64,000 bases of DNA from Reticulitermes speratus (Eukaryota > Arthropoda > Insecta > Blattodea > Rhinotermitidae): positions 36,453,478 through 36,517,477 of the forward strand of contig JAJKFL010000006.1 in the NCBI GenBank assembly GCA_021186555.1. The letters run 5' to 3'. Each line of letters starts with the position of its first letter. Within the stretch, counting starts at the first letter, position 1. A model generated the notes under the pieces. It was given only the letters and a program-made list of their open reading frames with translations, made no database searches and was not told the origin of the DNA. Positions 49,883-62,877 of the stretch are shown in pieces. A program made the position numbers and the translations under genes.

Positions 49883-51172
49883 ATGGAGAATATCAACAAT
49901 AAAACGAATAAAAATATTGTATATATTAGAACAGCAACGACGGCCTTACACACACAATTCTGTCTTTATTTCATTTGGGAGTTCTTCCACTTGATATGAA
50001 GTGAATATGAACAATTATTACGATACATAATGTCTTTATTATCATCTGCTTTTCCTTCATAACTTTATGTCTTCTTGTAAATACTTTTGTTCAGAGACGT
50101 GAGTTGGTGAAAGCAATGAAGAAATCTGCATGTAAATGGAAAAGCAACAGGTAATATGAGGTCGTCTAATTTTGTGGTATGGCGCATTATAATCAGCATA
50201 CTTCAAAACATGATGTTATGACAGACGTCGTGACTAAACGTTTCTAAGGCAATCCATATACATAATTTGAAAGTTGCTTATGTCATTTTGTAATTCCATA
50301 AGTGGGCAATAATTGTAAAGACTACATACAGCCCCTCATCCAGCTATTTTAAAGGTTGTATACATTTATAGACAATAAATTTGAATATCACAAGTTCACG
50401 CTTATACAAAATAATCAGATAATTCAGAATTATTTATAAAGTAGGTAATAAGAGAGGCCATATTTGGAGGTTAAGTATATCCGTCTGCACGCGTGTTTTT
50501 TTTAATTCTTTAGAGAAGACTTCCAATGAACTTTGCTCTGAAAAATCAAATCGTCAGCTACAATGTTCTGTACAGAAAAAGGTTACATAAAGCCATAAGG
50601 GCCTTCTCAGTGTATCCCATAAACCGTTACAGATTCTGCTGAAATTTAGCGTAAAGAGAATTCTCACCGAAACACACTGCGGCTTTGTCAGCAACTTTCA
50701 TCAATAATGAAGGATGGTTTCCATAACTACATAACTGCACCTTTCAATGTATCCTGACAAAACACGCACACATTTCGGGAAAGCTCGATATGGCAGAGTG
50801 TCACAAATTTAGATTTCATTGTTTCCATTAACAATAGAAATTAATAACAATATTAACAAACTTCTTAAATTTCAAAGAACGTCACTGCCGATTTTCTGTA
50901 CTGCATTATGGGTACAAAATTTTAAACTTGTTTTGATATATCTAGGTACAAAATGTACAAAGCAGCATCATCATTACTGGGAGAATTTTACATTATAACA
51001 CTTACTAAACACGTGAGATTTTTATATCCAAACACATCCCTTTATTGATTTTTGATTACATGAATATTAATTCTCGTCAGAGGCATCGTAATGTGACGAG
51101 TATTTCCACATGAGAAGAGCTGCCGACCAGACATCCAGATACAGATTATTTAACAAAGGCTTAGAATTGTAA
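49883..51172 (+). pseudogene. OR relic D2: decayed exon 1 and exon 2 remnant
   Basis: Exon 1 relic at 49883-50150 (268 nt compared with 296) starts MENINNKTNKN, is stopped by TGA, and keeps a GTAATA donor at 50151. An exon 2 remnant at about 51090-51172 contains EELPTRHPDTDYLTKA, clearly the EELPTRDPDTGY block of intact exon 2, but with a stop just before it. D1 is the duplicate of this relic; its exon 2 was removed by the 1.9-kb deletion in block B. Confidence 0.75.
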
Positions 51173-51639
51173 AATCGAACAGGCGAGTTTTAAATTGTTA
51201 TACACACACAAATTCACGTTCACTGTATAGAGCACGGAATTCTAGGACGACCACAGTAAAAGTTCCACAAATCATACAAATTCTGCTAGGAATCTGTCAT
51301 CAACTAACATGCCAAAATGTACAGCTAAGAAATATAAGTACATCGACGTACGCTTATTACAATTGCTGTGTAATAAAATATTAAAAATGTAATCTAAACC
51401 TCTACTAATTCAGAAAGCCAACACCAAACCCACCGAATACAGAGCTGTCTGTTACACTGGAAATTGTCAGTCTCGATTCTTAAAGTGTAAAGGAGTTAGA
51501 GAAGGCTACTTAAAAGAAGTTTGTAATTTGAGTACTGCAATGCAAAGACCTACGTGTTAATTATTTGTCACACACTCGGCCTCCTAAGAAAATAATCTGC
51601 TGTTCTCACAGAGGTACGTCAACTTAACGGACAGAAGAT

Positions 51640-51752
51640 TTTTTTTTATGGCTCGACAGCCCTATATGGGCCTGGGCCTCCTCGTTTCGTCGAGGTTTCA
51701 TGATCACACATTTGAGACACACCACACTCGGAAGGACTCGAGGGACCACCTC
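51640..51752 (-). mobile_element. 5'-truncated SINE with perfect 14-bp target-site duplication
   Basis: T8 run then the family 3' body on the - strand. Flanked by AACGGACAGAAGAT at 51626-51639 and 51753-51766. Shows LINE-type target-primed insertion. Confidence 0.8.
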
Positions 51753-53091
51753 AACGGACAGAAGATATTCTATGGATATAAAACAAAGTATCTAAATGTT
51801 ACCATTGATAGTATCATGGCGTGTAAGATCATACAGAATGGACCGCAGATATGAATTCGGAGAATACATAATAATTTGTTACTTATTCAGATCTCTAAAT
51901 ATTAAGCTCTAACGTTAAAATGACCGTGTAATATGACTAATTAGGTAATAATACACCTACACCTGCCCGGTAGGAGTTTGTGTTTGAAAATCAGGAAAAA
52001 GAAAACAAATAAGTTCCAATACAAACTTCCGTTAGCGGCGGTTAAAATTTAAAGGCGGGAACTTATTCACAGTATATAGCCTTAAGACTTTTGTTCAACA
52101 TTGACGTTATGAGGAAGTTCTTCAACAGACGATGCAAACTTTAATTTGGTTGTCTTTTTTCTCATAACAATTATGTTTCGAACTGTTAGTTACTAGCAGG
52201 CAGTGTGGAGTTAGAAAACGATACATGTCAACACAAGGTGAAAGACAATTTAATTGGCGTTTTATATTAATTCAGTAGTGTGGCATTATAGCACGTGCAC
52301 TAAAGCAAAATGTTTATGTTCCAAATTTGTCAACGCCAGGATGAACCTTCTTTTCACAATTCAGAAGCCACTACGTAAATTGAATCCCAACAGCTTTGGC
52401 TGTCTAGGAAAGTTAATACTATCCATACTTCCCAGAAAGACATTCAGGAATAAGTCTCATTGGAAGTCGTATTTGCAGTCAGCATCGGCCTTCTGACACA
52501 GCCAGTATTGTGCCTGCCACTTCAAACAATCTTGTTACTAACATTTATATGGTTGTGCAGATGTAAACCTATAGGGAAACTATATTGTTGGCCGCGCGTT
52601 TTCTTTTATTATGACTCGTGTGGGCTACAAATTTGTGGTAAGAATAATTAATACTTTGAAAAACCGACGTCAAGCTTCAAAGGCTCGCATTATATCTGCA
52701 AAGGCGTTAATTAAATGTGTCAAAACTGGAGGGTTGTTCAAACGAGAAATGCTCTAACATTACCAGCACATACATCTCATCACTAGTGGATGAATGAAGC
52801 ACTACCAGACGCACCAAAACCTATTAAATTGATTTTAACAATTACCACAATTAGTGCATTCACAGAAGGATAATTTTCAACTGCGAAAAAACTAAAACCC
52901 ATCTACGGGAGTCACAGTTGCAAAGCAGGCATTCTGGTATGTCTCTGCGCGCCGACTCTAACCTCACTTGTGAAAAGTATCCTGAAACGAGTGACAGTAT
53001 ATTTATGTGTGTGATAAACGTGTTAGACCAGCATGGTCGCAAAGGTTGCCAATTAATAATACAGATTTAAAATTGCACTAAAAATGCCTAC

Positions 53092-53290
53092 AACTTGTAT
53101 AGTGCGGGTTCAAATCCCACCGGGGGCATAAATGCATGTCTCTTGTGAATGTTGTGTGTTGCCTGTCAGGTAGAGGCTGATCACCCTACCAGAGGAGACC
53201 TACCGTTTGCGGTGTGTCTGAGTGTGATGGTGAAACCTCGACAGTGAGGAGGCCCTGGTACACTAGGGGCTGTCGTGCCATGAAAAAAAT
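53092..53290 (+). mobile_element. 5'-truncated SINE upstream of OR copy C
   Basis: Third duplicate of the same insertion, with B box altered to GGTTCAAATCC. Confidence 0.75.
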
Positions 53291-53654
53291 TATTACCAGT
53301 GAAGTGTAAGAAATCATTATCTTTGAAATTAAAACTTAATATAATTCTCCCAACCTTCTCTTCCTACATCACCCCTAGGCCCAAAAGTTATCCTCACCTT
53401 TTGATCGCATGGATCGTTAATACACGTTCTTCAGTTTGGATGACATAAGAACTTCAACACTCATTAAACTTGTATTGTTATAGACTAGACCACGCCTTCA
53501 GCAAGCCACCGAAGTTGACTTCCTTGAACTCCCGACAAACAGCTGACTTATAAACTGGAACAAACTTGACACGCGTAACTTACTAAACTCATTACCCTCC
53601 TGCCTTATCAATAATTTGCATTCTCGGAGTAGTTTAAAGCCGCACACAACATTT

Positions 53655-53690
53655 TATATAAATCAAGCTTCTACGTGTGCACTATTAGTT
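53655..53690 (+). promoter_or_regulatory. Promoter of OR copy C with altered initiator
   Basis: TATATAAATC at 53655-53664 is kept, but the initiator position reads TTAGTT (53685-53690) instead of TCAGTC in A and B. The upstream ORF start found in A and B is also lost. Confidence 0.6.
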
Positions 53691-56600
53691 ACATTTGCAT
53701 CTTCTAACCGAACGACTTGCACGACCAAGTGGATATACTTGTGTAACCTTTACTTATATTTCTGATATAGTAAATCTGGTGCATTTACAAGTAATACATG
53801 GAGAACAACAAATATGAAGCGAAAATTCATACTTTATATAATAACAGCCTTAATAGAAATCGTTTTAAAACGCTTCTTTTCACATTTCGAATGGCAGGAA
53901 TTCCACTTAACATGAAGTCAGTATCGAGAGTTAACACAGTATATAACGCCACCGTGATCGTGTGTTTCTACATTACAAACTTTTGTGTCTGTGTGGACAT
54001 GTTTGTTCACAGACATCAGTTTGCCTACGCCATAAAGAAATTTCGCATACTATTAGGAATGCAAATAACCATGTGGACGCACTTCAGTGTCAGGTAAGCA
54101 GCATTACAATCTCCATTCATACTGCGTTATTATAGCATATTCTTTAACAGAGAGATTAATATTTCTAACAATATTCACAACTTTTATTTTTAAATTATGG
54201 AGTACTTAAGTCTGAAGTTGTGGACAAACTGCAAAATAAAAGAAGAAAGAATAAATCCTTTAGTCTTATATTATTGTGTCTATATAGACGGGTTTCTTTA
54301 AAGCAGGGGTTTTCAGGTTTTTGTTGACTTAAAAAAGATTGCGTGTTTTTCTTCGTTTTGCATAAATATAAGTAACAAAATAACGTAATCGATACTAGGG
54401 TAGATAAACTTTACAATCTTCATGATGGTCTGATTACACTAAGCCTGCTATTTGTATCCATAATTTACAAAGTGAATACTTATTCCCATTACAGTTATCG
54501 TAAACGTGACATCGAACATCTGCTCAGACTGACAGACTCTTTCACATGGGAAGAACTGCCGACCAGAGATCCTGACACCGGATATTTAACAAGTGCTGGA
54601 TACATTTCGATCATTCAAAGACTTTATAAATACATAATACTGTTCGGACTTGGATACCACTGTATCCAAAGCACCGTGCGCATTGTGATCAGCCATGACA
54701 TGATCTTACTAAGTGGTTCCCCATTGACGCATCATCGAGCCCAGTATATGAAATTGTTAACTTAATACAGGTAATGTTCCTATTTCTAAAGTGATTAAAT
54801 TTTTACTTGACCAATGGTTATAGAATAGGTTACATCAGTGGTGTTTCAAATTTCGATAACCGAATTTTTAACACATTAAATTCGCAGAATATCAGTACAG
54901 CGCCAATCATTTTGCGCAATATAAGGTTTTGAAATATACATATTTTCGAAAAATATATATAACACAATTCCAATTTGCTGCCCGCTTTACTAATAACGGG
55001 AGCGTAATAAAACGTGCCGGTAATTGAGATAACAAAAATTACATTTTGTTTCACCTGAATACTTTCAGTCACTAACAACCATGAGATGGAACTTCACAGA
55101 AAACTACGTAACGGGTATTAATAAGAGTAATAGTAATTTGTGACTTTGTTTAAGTGTAAAGACAGCGCAAATGCTAAAAGGCCTAGACTAACTGCGGGAA
55201 ACATCTGTTCACCAATTTTACCAACACCAGACCTGTGCAAACTTTCCAGTAGGTAGGTGTGACCTGGTATAAGAAATACGCTCACTTTGCGTTTTGTATG
55301 TGTTGTGTTCGTTACCAGTTGTGTTACTACACTTAGCACGAATACATCAGAAAATTAGGACCTGAGAGTAATGCCACCAAAAATCGTTTCGAAAGCAAAC
55401 AGACCTGCACTTATCCCCCCATAAGTGCTGCAATGTCTATTTGAAAAGCCGGTGTGAAATATGAAACCCTACCCTGATTTACTGTGGTACCGTGGGAGCT
55501 AAGTATAAGATATACAAACGAAAACGAAACACTATAAAATACATCTACTCTTACTCGTACATTGTCTTTCAAATGTGGTTATTCATCGTTGCTTCCTGTA
55601 TATGACAAAAACATTTAACCAAAATTACAATAGGCTTACGAGATCAAATACGGATCATAATAAGTTACTTGAAGCACCGTATTACGCTCATTTGTTTCTA
55701 CACAGTATTTAAACTACATTTATGTCTTTTATGTTGCTATTCTACGCTAAGTACGTTTCGCACAAGTGAATTCAAAAACGCGCTATTAACACAACAGTAA
55801 ATGTGTAACTAAAGAAAAGTCCCTTAATAAAAATATAATTATATATTGTGAATTTATTTCCGTCGTCACGTAAAATAAACTACCCGAGATATTCTCACAG
55901 AGATGCTGATGAAAATTCAAGTCTCATGGAATGTTACGCCGTGTATTACAAGGTTTCGCGATAAAAATCACATTAAATTACAAAAATTATAAACTACCTT
56001 TAAACTTGTAAAATATCAGCGAGAAAGAAGTCCCAACATAAAACTGAATAAAGGAAAACTTTATTTTCGTAATAAAGTCTTCCATCTAAAAAACACATGC
56101 AGAGCCTCACAGTTAGGCCTCCCAGAAATTTTCTATTGACGCCTGCAGGTAGTATCCGTTACCTTAAGTATTCACTTCAAGAGACCAGGAAGTTGTTTCA
56201 CTTTAAGTTCCTCATTACGTAGTTGGTGACTCTGAACCAGCAGGTTCAGTTTCTTGTCCTGTCTCAGCTGCATCAAAATTTGATCATAAATAACGTGTGA
56301 CAGCATTTCGATCTAAGGGACAAATCCATGTGTTTTTAAAAACGCTTACAATATTTGGTACGGAAGCATCCGTGTTCCTCATTTGAACAATAAAAATTCC
56401 AAGTCGATTCCTTTTCACATTTATGCTTAATAAGTACTGACACAACCGATAACACACTCTTGTACAAAAGTTCCCCTACGCAATACTTGCAATGCTGCCA
56501 CAGTATGAATAGGTAAAATCAACATGATCGCATGTTCATCTTTCATAAAATAAATAAATTTTCTGCTATTATAGTGGTAACTGTGTCCAGCTAAAATTAC

Positions 56601-57589
56601 TAGATGGCTCAAGAAGCTGTGCACGTAAAGCTAGAAAATGCAACTAGTGGATCCAGCTTCTTCTGCGCGAAATCACAAGGTTTATATCTCCTATTCAGTA
56701 CACCGGTCGGGACTCCGTAATATATACCTCTATAGGACTAATATCCCTTGCTTTTAAATTGTGGCTTTCCTAAGGCCTCCCAAAGTCCGTCTTTGTCAAG
56801 GGAAGCCCCTAATTTAAGCACTTCACAGGAATGAATAAATAAGAAACTCTGTAAGTCTAAAGACAACTACAAAGTGTAATCGGAACAACACATATCGTGT
56901 ATCACTTCAGAAACATATAAACACGTTTTCATGGCGTGATACCTCTCCCTTCTCAATTTGTATGTACCAATGTCCTACTGTTTCATGAAGATATGCTACA
57001 CTTCTCTTCATGGCCTACAGACATACAAAATGGTTCAGACCTACACAATAGCAATACTACTTTTCGTAACTGATACTCTAAAGTTGCAAAAGTGTCACAA
57101 ACACATTAGAGGAAAACAGTGACATCCGAAATTAGAATGTTCTACGAATTCGCGAAGAAAATGACCAACTTAGCTAACTTTATCGGCAACTGTAATTCCA
57201 AAATATCACGAAACATCAACACATACCACAAATTTTTTCAAATGACTAATGAAGTAGTGGATAACCGTGCAGCTTCCGCAAAGTTTCAGAAGTTCGAAAT
57301 GCAGCACGTGTGGCATCTCTTCCGGCGTGGCAACTTCCCCGGAAACACTCCGTGTAAGATTAGTAACACATCTTCCTACCCTTCATACTTGAGTTATATC
57401 TCATTATCCGGAACCCTTGTGCATGTTGGATAAATCTGCCTTCTTGCCATATCTCATTTATTGTACTGACAACATGCTGCAGTACATGAGTCACTGCCGA
57501 TCACAAAGCGTCAACTCCCTAGTGAAATCTATATGCACAAAGGTAAAGTTACTGATTTATAAATTTTTTCTGCCCTTATAGCTTTTTAG

Positions 57590-57948
57590 GTCGCCCTCGG
57601 TGGACTAGTGGTTAGCGTGCTCGCCACTGGACCCAAGGTTCGCGGGTTGGATCCCGACCGAGGGCGATGGATTTTTAAGGGTGATAAAAATCCGGAGCAC
57701 CACTTCCTTCGTAGATTTACGGCATGAATAGAAATGTTTCGTAAGCAAAATTCAGCGGCCATTTCTCACCCAAGTCTCCTGATTGCCTGCCAAATGGCTC
57801 TGGCACTCACATCAGGATTGAGTGGAACTTGTGCGATCAGTGGGCTGGTCACTTACTACATCAACGCACATCACCATCGAAACCTCTGAAAGGAGGCCCC
57901 TATGCTCCGCGTTGGAGCGACAGGGACAAACAAACAAAAACAAAAAAA
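57590..57948 (+). mobile_element. tRNA-derived SINE (fifth family) inserted only in block C
   Basis: Head with complementary ends CGCCCTCGG / CCGAGGGCG, A-box TGGACTAGTGGTTAGCG and B-box GGGTTGGATCCCG, with a tail of CAAACAAAAAC repeats. Flanked by TAGCTTTTTAG (57579-57589) and TAGCTTATCAG (57949-57959). Block B has one uninterrupted TAGCTTTTTAG at this spot, so the empty site is visible. Confidence 0.85.
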
Positions 57949-58184
57949 TAGCTTATCAGAAACTACTGTTTTGCAAATATCGGTACTTTACTGAGTTTTT
58001 CCGGCTAAGTCATAATATGCAAAAAAATAACCTAAACATGTTACAATAATTTTAGAACATATTAAGTACACATTTTAATTGTAGGTATCAGTTAGAACTA
58101 CGTTCTTAATTGTAACAATTTCTCTGTAACCACTGTTATCGAAGCTTGTAGTAAAATGTGTTGGTGCTGAAAGTGTAAATTAAA

Positions 58185-58446
58185 TGTGCTCCTTGGCATG
58201 CGTGTGCAGGCAGAGGGGAGGCAGAAGTATATAACACCAAGCGCCAGAACGGAGTGGTGTGGTCAGCAACATGCTCCGGCCGCTTTACCCTCAGTAAAGA
58301 CGGGTGTCCATTGTATAGAATGTTGGGTGGGCTTCGGGGCCGGTCTGGGGGGCACAAAAAACCTCACACCCACCGGAATTCGATCCCCAGACAGTCCAAC
58401 TCGTAGCGAGTCGCTATACCGACAGCGCTGTCCCGGCCGCCGCTCA
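58185..58446 (-). mobile_element. tRNA-derived SINE (fourth family), OR copy C intron 2
   Basis: Duplicate of 35295-35575, with its B box reading GATCGAATTCCGG. Confidence 0.7.
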
Positions 58447-60959
58447 AAGTGCGCAAGGTCTTATAAACTGATTAATAAGTATTAACACGAGCTGGGAAAA
58501 AATGCGGTAAAGGAATCTCCTTAGCAACATAGGCGAACAGTTAAAATAAACTATTTTGTATTTCGATTAGCTGAATGAGGTTTTTCGCCACGATTATTAA
58601 ATCCAGGATTCCCACAGGTCATGGCATCATTCGTCGGAGCAGGCTTATATTTTGGCTTCCCGAGTCTGTACGCTACGCTAGTGTGTGTAGCCTGCAGTCA
58701 GCTGGAGAAGCTTAGAGCGGCTGCTGCTGCACGTAAGGCAAAGACGGGGCACATCAATGCAGGACACTTGGGAAGAGACTGATGAAAGGGAAGCAGTGGG
58801 ACAGAAGAACGCTCCTTCAGAGTCCTTCCGTCACATGCAGGAACAACTGAACAACTGTATACGCCATCACCAGGAGATAAAACGGTAAGGCAAACAACGA
58901 AAGTTAAACTAAAAATAATGTTAATATTTGAATGAGAAAAACGTGAATTTTGCTACATAAAATTTCACTCTTTCAGATACATGGCAGTATTGGAAATACA
59001 ATGAATCTTCCACTGTGTGGACTATTCCTGCTTATTTTCTCAGACATCTGCTTGGACGCCTTCTCTGCTGTCACGGTACAGTATTCGCTTAATCATTCAT
59101 GAAGAAACGGTAACTACTCATATACACGTCGCATGATTTGTGGTTTAATTCAAAATCTCGCTCTCAAACAATTTCCTTGTCTTTTGTTACGTCATAAACT
59201 TTCGGGTTCATTACGTTCTAAAATTAGCAAAACGAAATATAATCAAAAGGCTTACCTATGTAAGCCACAGGACGTGTTTTCCTACAGGTGGAAACTGAAC
59301 TTCTAAAACACTTAAGTCGACAAGCGCTTTGCCCTGTGAGTTCCACTTTCCATTAACTTCGACTGAGAATGAAACCTGTATCAACTGCTTCTCTACAGCT
59401 TACAGACTAACCTTGATTTAAAAATGTAACTTGCCACACTGTATTACACCATTCTATTGCTTCGGAATTTAATCATTAATAGACATAACCGCTTCATATT
59501 TGTATTCTGTATTGTAGTGTAATAGAATTCAGTACTTTTCTGGGCGTTTATTTTCACGTATCCTCAGTTTTCATCTTACTTTAAGATGTTCATTGCCTCG
59601 CTTTACGTTCTGTTCAGTATTCTATCGACATCAAAGGCAAGGCTACATTTTTGTAGCAGGAAATAAATTATTCCTAATGCAAATTTATTCCTCTAATCAG
59701 TGTATAAAATTTCAAACGTGGATATAAACCAGTAAATTCTTTAGATTCACTGATTTCCGCAATGTTTCCATTCTGAAATTGAATAAGTCTTGTGTTCCTC
59801 TATCAGACACACTGGTAAAGAACGTAAAACAGAGGACGAAAGGTTTGCAAAAAAAAAAACTGGTTTTCATGAAAGTCTCATACCGTTCAAACGAAATCTT
59901 TTATAATCAAACAATATTGATAATGTAAGAGTAAATTCCAGTGCTGCATGCGTTACCAGAAGTCAATTGACTGCTATTACTCGTAGCCTTTATGCAGCAG
60001 CTTACTTTGATGTCATTCAGTTTGATGTGCACAAATTGTACGATCGCTCACTGACCGCGGAACACAAAAGACTATTAGAATCGTTATGTTTACATGTAAT
60101 GTGGTAAAGGGAAAAACTGATTTCAAAATAAAATGAAGCTGCTCTCAGTCAAAACGTAATGCTTAATGCTTACATTCTTCATGCAATGCAGACTTTACAC
60201 ATAGTTCTGAACCCTGCATCTAATGAACTACATTCAAACCTATGAAACATGCAAAACACCCTAATATTTGTTACAAACACATATACACTCGTGTCGTCAG
60301 CAATCTATACATTCTTCCCCTAAGGCAGTTATGCCAAACCGGTACATCTTCAACATAAGTATGGCGTATTTTATAACAGGTAGGACTGCACCTGTATCAT
60401 GTTGAATATGTTCAAGCTTTGCAACCGCTAATTTACCTGCTCGTTAGGGTTTTTCCAGTAGATTGCCGCACATCGTTATCTTCCTACATAAATTTTATTT
60501 ACTAACGAAGCGCAATTCTCTCCGGATGTTATCGACGATACCCGCCAACTGCCACTACAGGTACGACACACATCCGTATATTACCATCGAAAGGCACTTT
60601 CAGCACCAGCAACAATGAGGGTCATATGACTGCGGCTCATTATCTGAACTTCTTACAAAATTCAATGCCACTTTTGCTACAAGACATTCTTCTGCATGCA
60701 AGGTTAAGTATCTGGTTTCAAAACGATGGCAAACCACCTATTCTCGACTAACAGTTGGGCCTAACAGTATACCTTAACTGACAGTATACTACGTAATATT
60801 GCTAGTTTGGCAGTTTTGGTTCACAGGTCTGGCCTGCGAGGTCAACAAATTTAACCCCCCCCCCCCCCCCACCGGCCCCTCTTCACTATTCTTTTTGGGG
60901 TCAAATGAGGGACAGTGTCTACCGGCAAAATTCGCAGAGAACTTAACTTGTTTGCACTA

Positions 60960-61455
60960 TTTTTTATATTATATGTAACGTGCATTTTGTCATAAATTTC
61001 AGTTAAACCAACTAATGCACAAGAATTATTAGCAAAATATATTTGTAACCCCTACATACGTTTCGGCATTCAAATTGCCATCCTCAGCGGGCGCATCAAA
61101 GGATCACTAATATCTACGTTATCCAGATACACAACATTTGGCATTATAATGGACGTACACATGCCGCTCACAATAGTAAAACAAATTTATGTCTATAGTC
61201 ATAAAACTAAACGTTAAGAGAAAATAATACAATGTGTCTAAGTCAGTGATGTAAGCTGATACTTCGTATAACACAGAAAAATTGTTATATACAAATATTG
61301 TTGCATGATTCGACTCAGGCGATTAAAGCATACAAATGTTTTTTTTCAAAAAAAGTTTTACTGGCTTTTGGGCACGTATACAATCATATAGTCGATCTAC
61401 ATCGATCTCGTCCTGTGGCTTGGGATGTTGTGTGTCCGGTGAAGTGTACCCTATG
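60960..61455 (-). mobile_element. Hammerhead-carrying insertion specific to block C
   Basis: Absent from the matching site in block B (about 38045). Flanks hold a degenerate direct repeat (GCACTATTTTT / GCATATGTTTT), compatible with a target-site duplication. No coding capacity. Confidence 0.6.
61000..61090 (-). ncRNA. Hammerhead-like motif within C-specific insertion
   Basis: On the - strand: CUGAGGA (complement of 61081-61087), stem II GGCA/UGCC, GAAAC, GUAU, GUA, then GGGGUUAC; stem I pairs CCC with GGG after one mismatch. Part of the roughly 0.5-kb insertion at 60960-61455. Confidence 0.55.
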
Positions 61456-62574
61456 CATATGTTTTCTTGCTCGGCAGAGGTTTGCTGTGCTGGAACGTTC
61501 TCTTCGCTGTGTGGAGTGACCCTTCTTCTCGTTGCCGCTGGTATACCTTGATAAATATCTGGATGCTCGGAGTTCTTCGATTCGGAAACGACCGCCAGTA
61601 ATAACTGCTGCTCTAGCACTGCCATTGCAGTATGGACAAATATAAAACTGATAGATACTTATTCTGTACTTGTGAACGTTGTGTTCATACCATTGTTAGA
61701 AATATGTCACTTATAGGCATAATTATATGACAATACGCCATGCGACAGACACACTGCTGACCGAGCTGAGAGCGTCGTATTTGCAAATACTGTAGACGAA
61801 CGACATGGGTACGAGAGAGTAGAGTGTGATGTGGGTGGAAGAGTAAAGTGGTTCATAGGAACTGATACCGTACAGTATCGTACAGTACCTTGGAACATTA
61901 AATAGCTTGAGGCGTTGAAAGTGTTGATAATTGGGCATATGGTGAATATAGCATATTTTACTCAAAATGACATGTATACTGATTTCGAGAATTTTGGCAC
62001 ACGTATCGCAAAATACTCTACATATCACAAGCATTACTCCCCATTAATAAATATTCTAGACAAAATCCACTGACTGGCATAAAACCGTATGGAATAAACT
62101 TTAACTCCTAGAACGAAGTCTAAGTCAAATGTGCTTAGTCGTAGTATTCAACAATATCTTTATCCACGAAGAATATTTATATCTCCCTTAAAATATAACA
62201 ATCGATGTAATTAGGTCTAATGAAATAAAATTCCTCGAAGCATTTTCAGACTACAGGCTATAAGCCTCCTTCCACGGAATTAGAGGCAGAAGAAGGTCGT
62301 TGGCTGTCTTGATAAACTCTAGACGTCACACTGCAATCCCAAATAACAGTGTGTTTCATTTGGCAGAGTTGGGGAGATCACACGGATGTAGCGCAGGCTG
62401 CATTCGTGTATGTCATTCTGATGGGCGCCACGTGTCTGTACTGCTGGTTTGGAGATGGGCTGTCACAGCAGGTATGAATAATTTGACTTCTTAAAGCAGA
62501 TTTTAAGTAAATGTCTTCCGTAGAGTCTATTATCAATACAGTATACCTGAATTATATGTTTCCCATCATTAGAT

Positions 62575-62868
62575 TTAACCGGTTAGTGTAGTCGGTATAG
62601 CGACTCGCTACGGGCTGGATGGTCCGGGGATCGAATCCCGGTGGAGGCGAGCTTTTTCGCAGCCGTCCAGACCTGCCCTGGGCCCCATCCAGCCTCCTAT
62701 ACAATGGGTAACGTATCTCTTTCCCGGGGGTAAAGCGGCTGGGGCGTAGAGTTGACCACCCACCCTCATCTAGTGCCAGGGTTTAGGAAAGAGTACAGCT
62801 ATACCTGTACTCCCCCTCTGGGTCTTCGTGGCCTGTTCTAGGTAGAACTTTACCTTTACCCTTTAAAA
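62575..62868 (+). mobile_element. tRNA-derived SINE (fourth family) inserted only in block C
   Basis: Head TAGTGTAGTCGGTATAGCG, B box GATCGAATCCCGG, body with GTAAAGCGGCTGGGGCG, tail ACTTTACCTTTACC. Absent at the matching place in block B (about 39145). Confidence 0.75.
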
Positions 62869-62877
62869 TTAGAGTAA

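Larger units (their letters stand above)
53798..62471 (+). pseudogene. Odorant receptor copy C, exons 1-5 of 7, three 1-base indels, runs off window
   Basis: Exons: 53798-54093 (296 nt, intact), 54495-54770 (276, one base lost near 54707), 58618-58884 (267, one base gained near 58720-58730), 58977-59075 (99, one base lost near 58995), 62367-62471 (105, intact). All splice sites are GT-AG. Exon 5 encodes YCWFGDGLSQQ. Exons 6 and 7 are not in the remaining 1.5 kb; by analogy with gene B they would lie beyond position 64000. As written the gene is broken three times. Since the B/C comparison shows equal single-base indel noise in introns, uncorrected long-read error could explain it. Confidence 0.8.
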
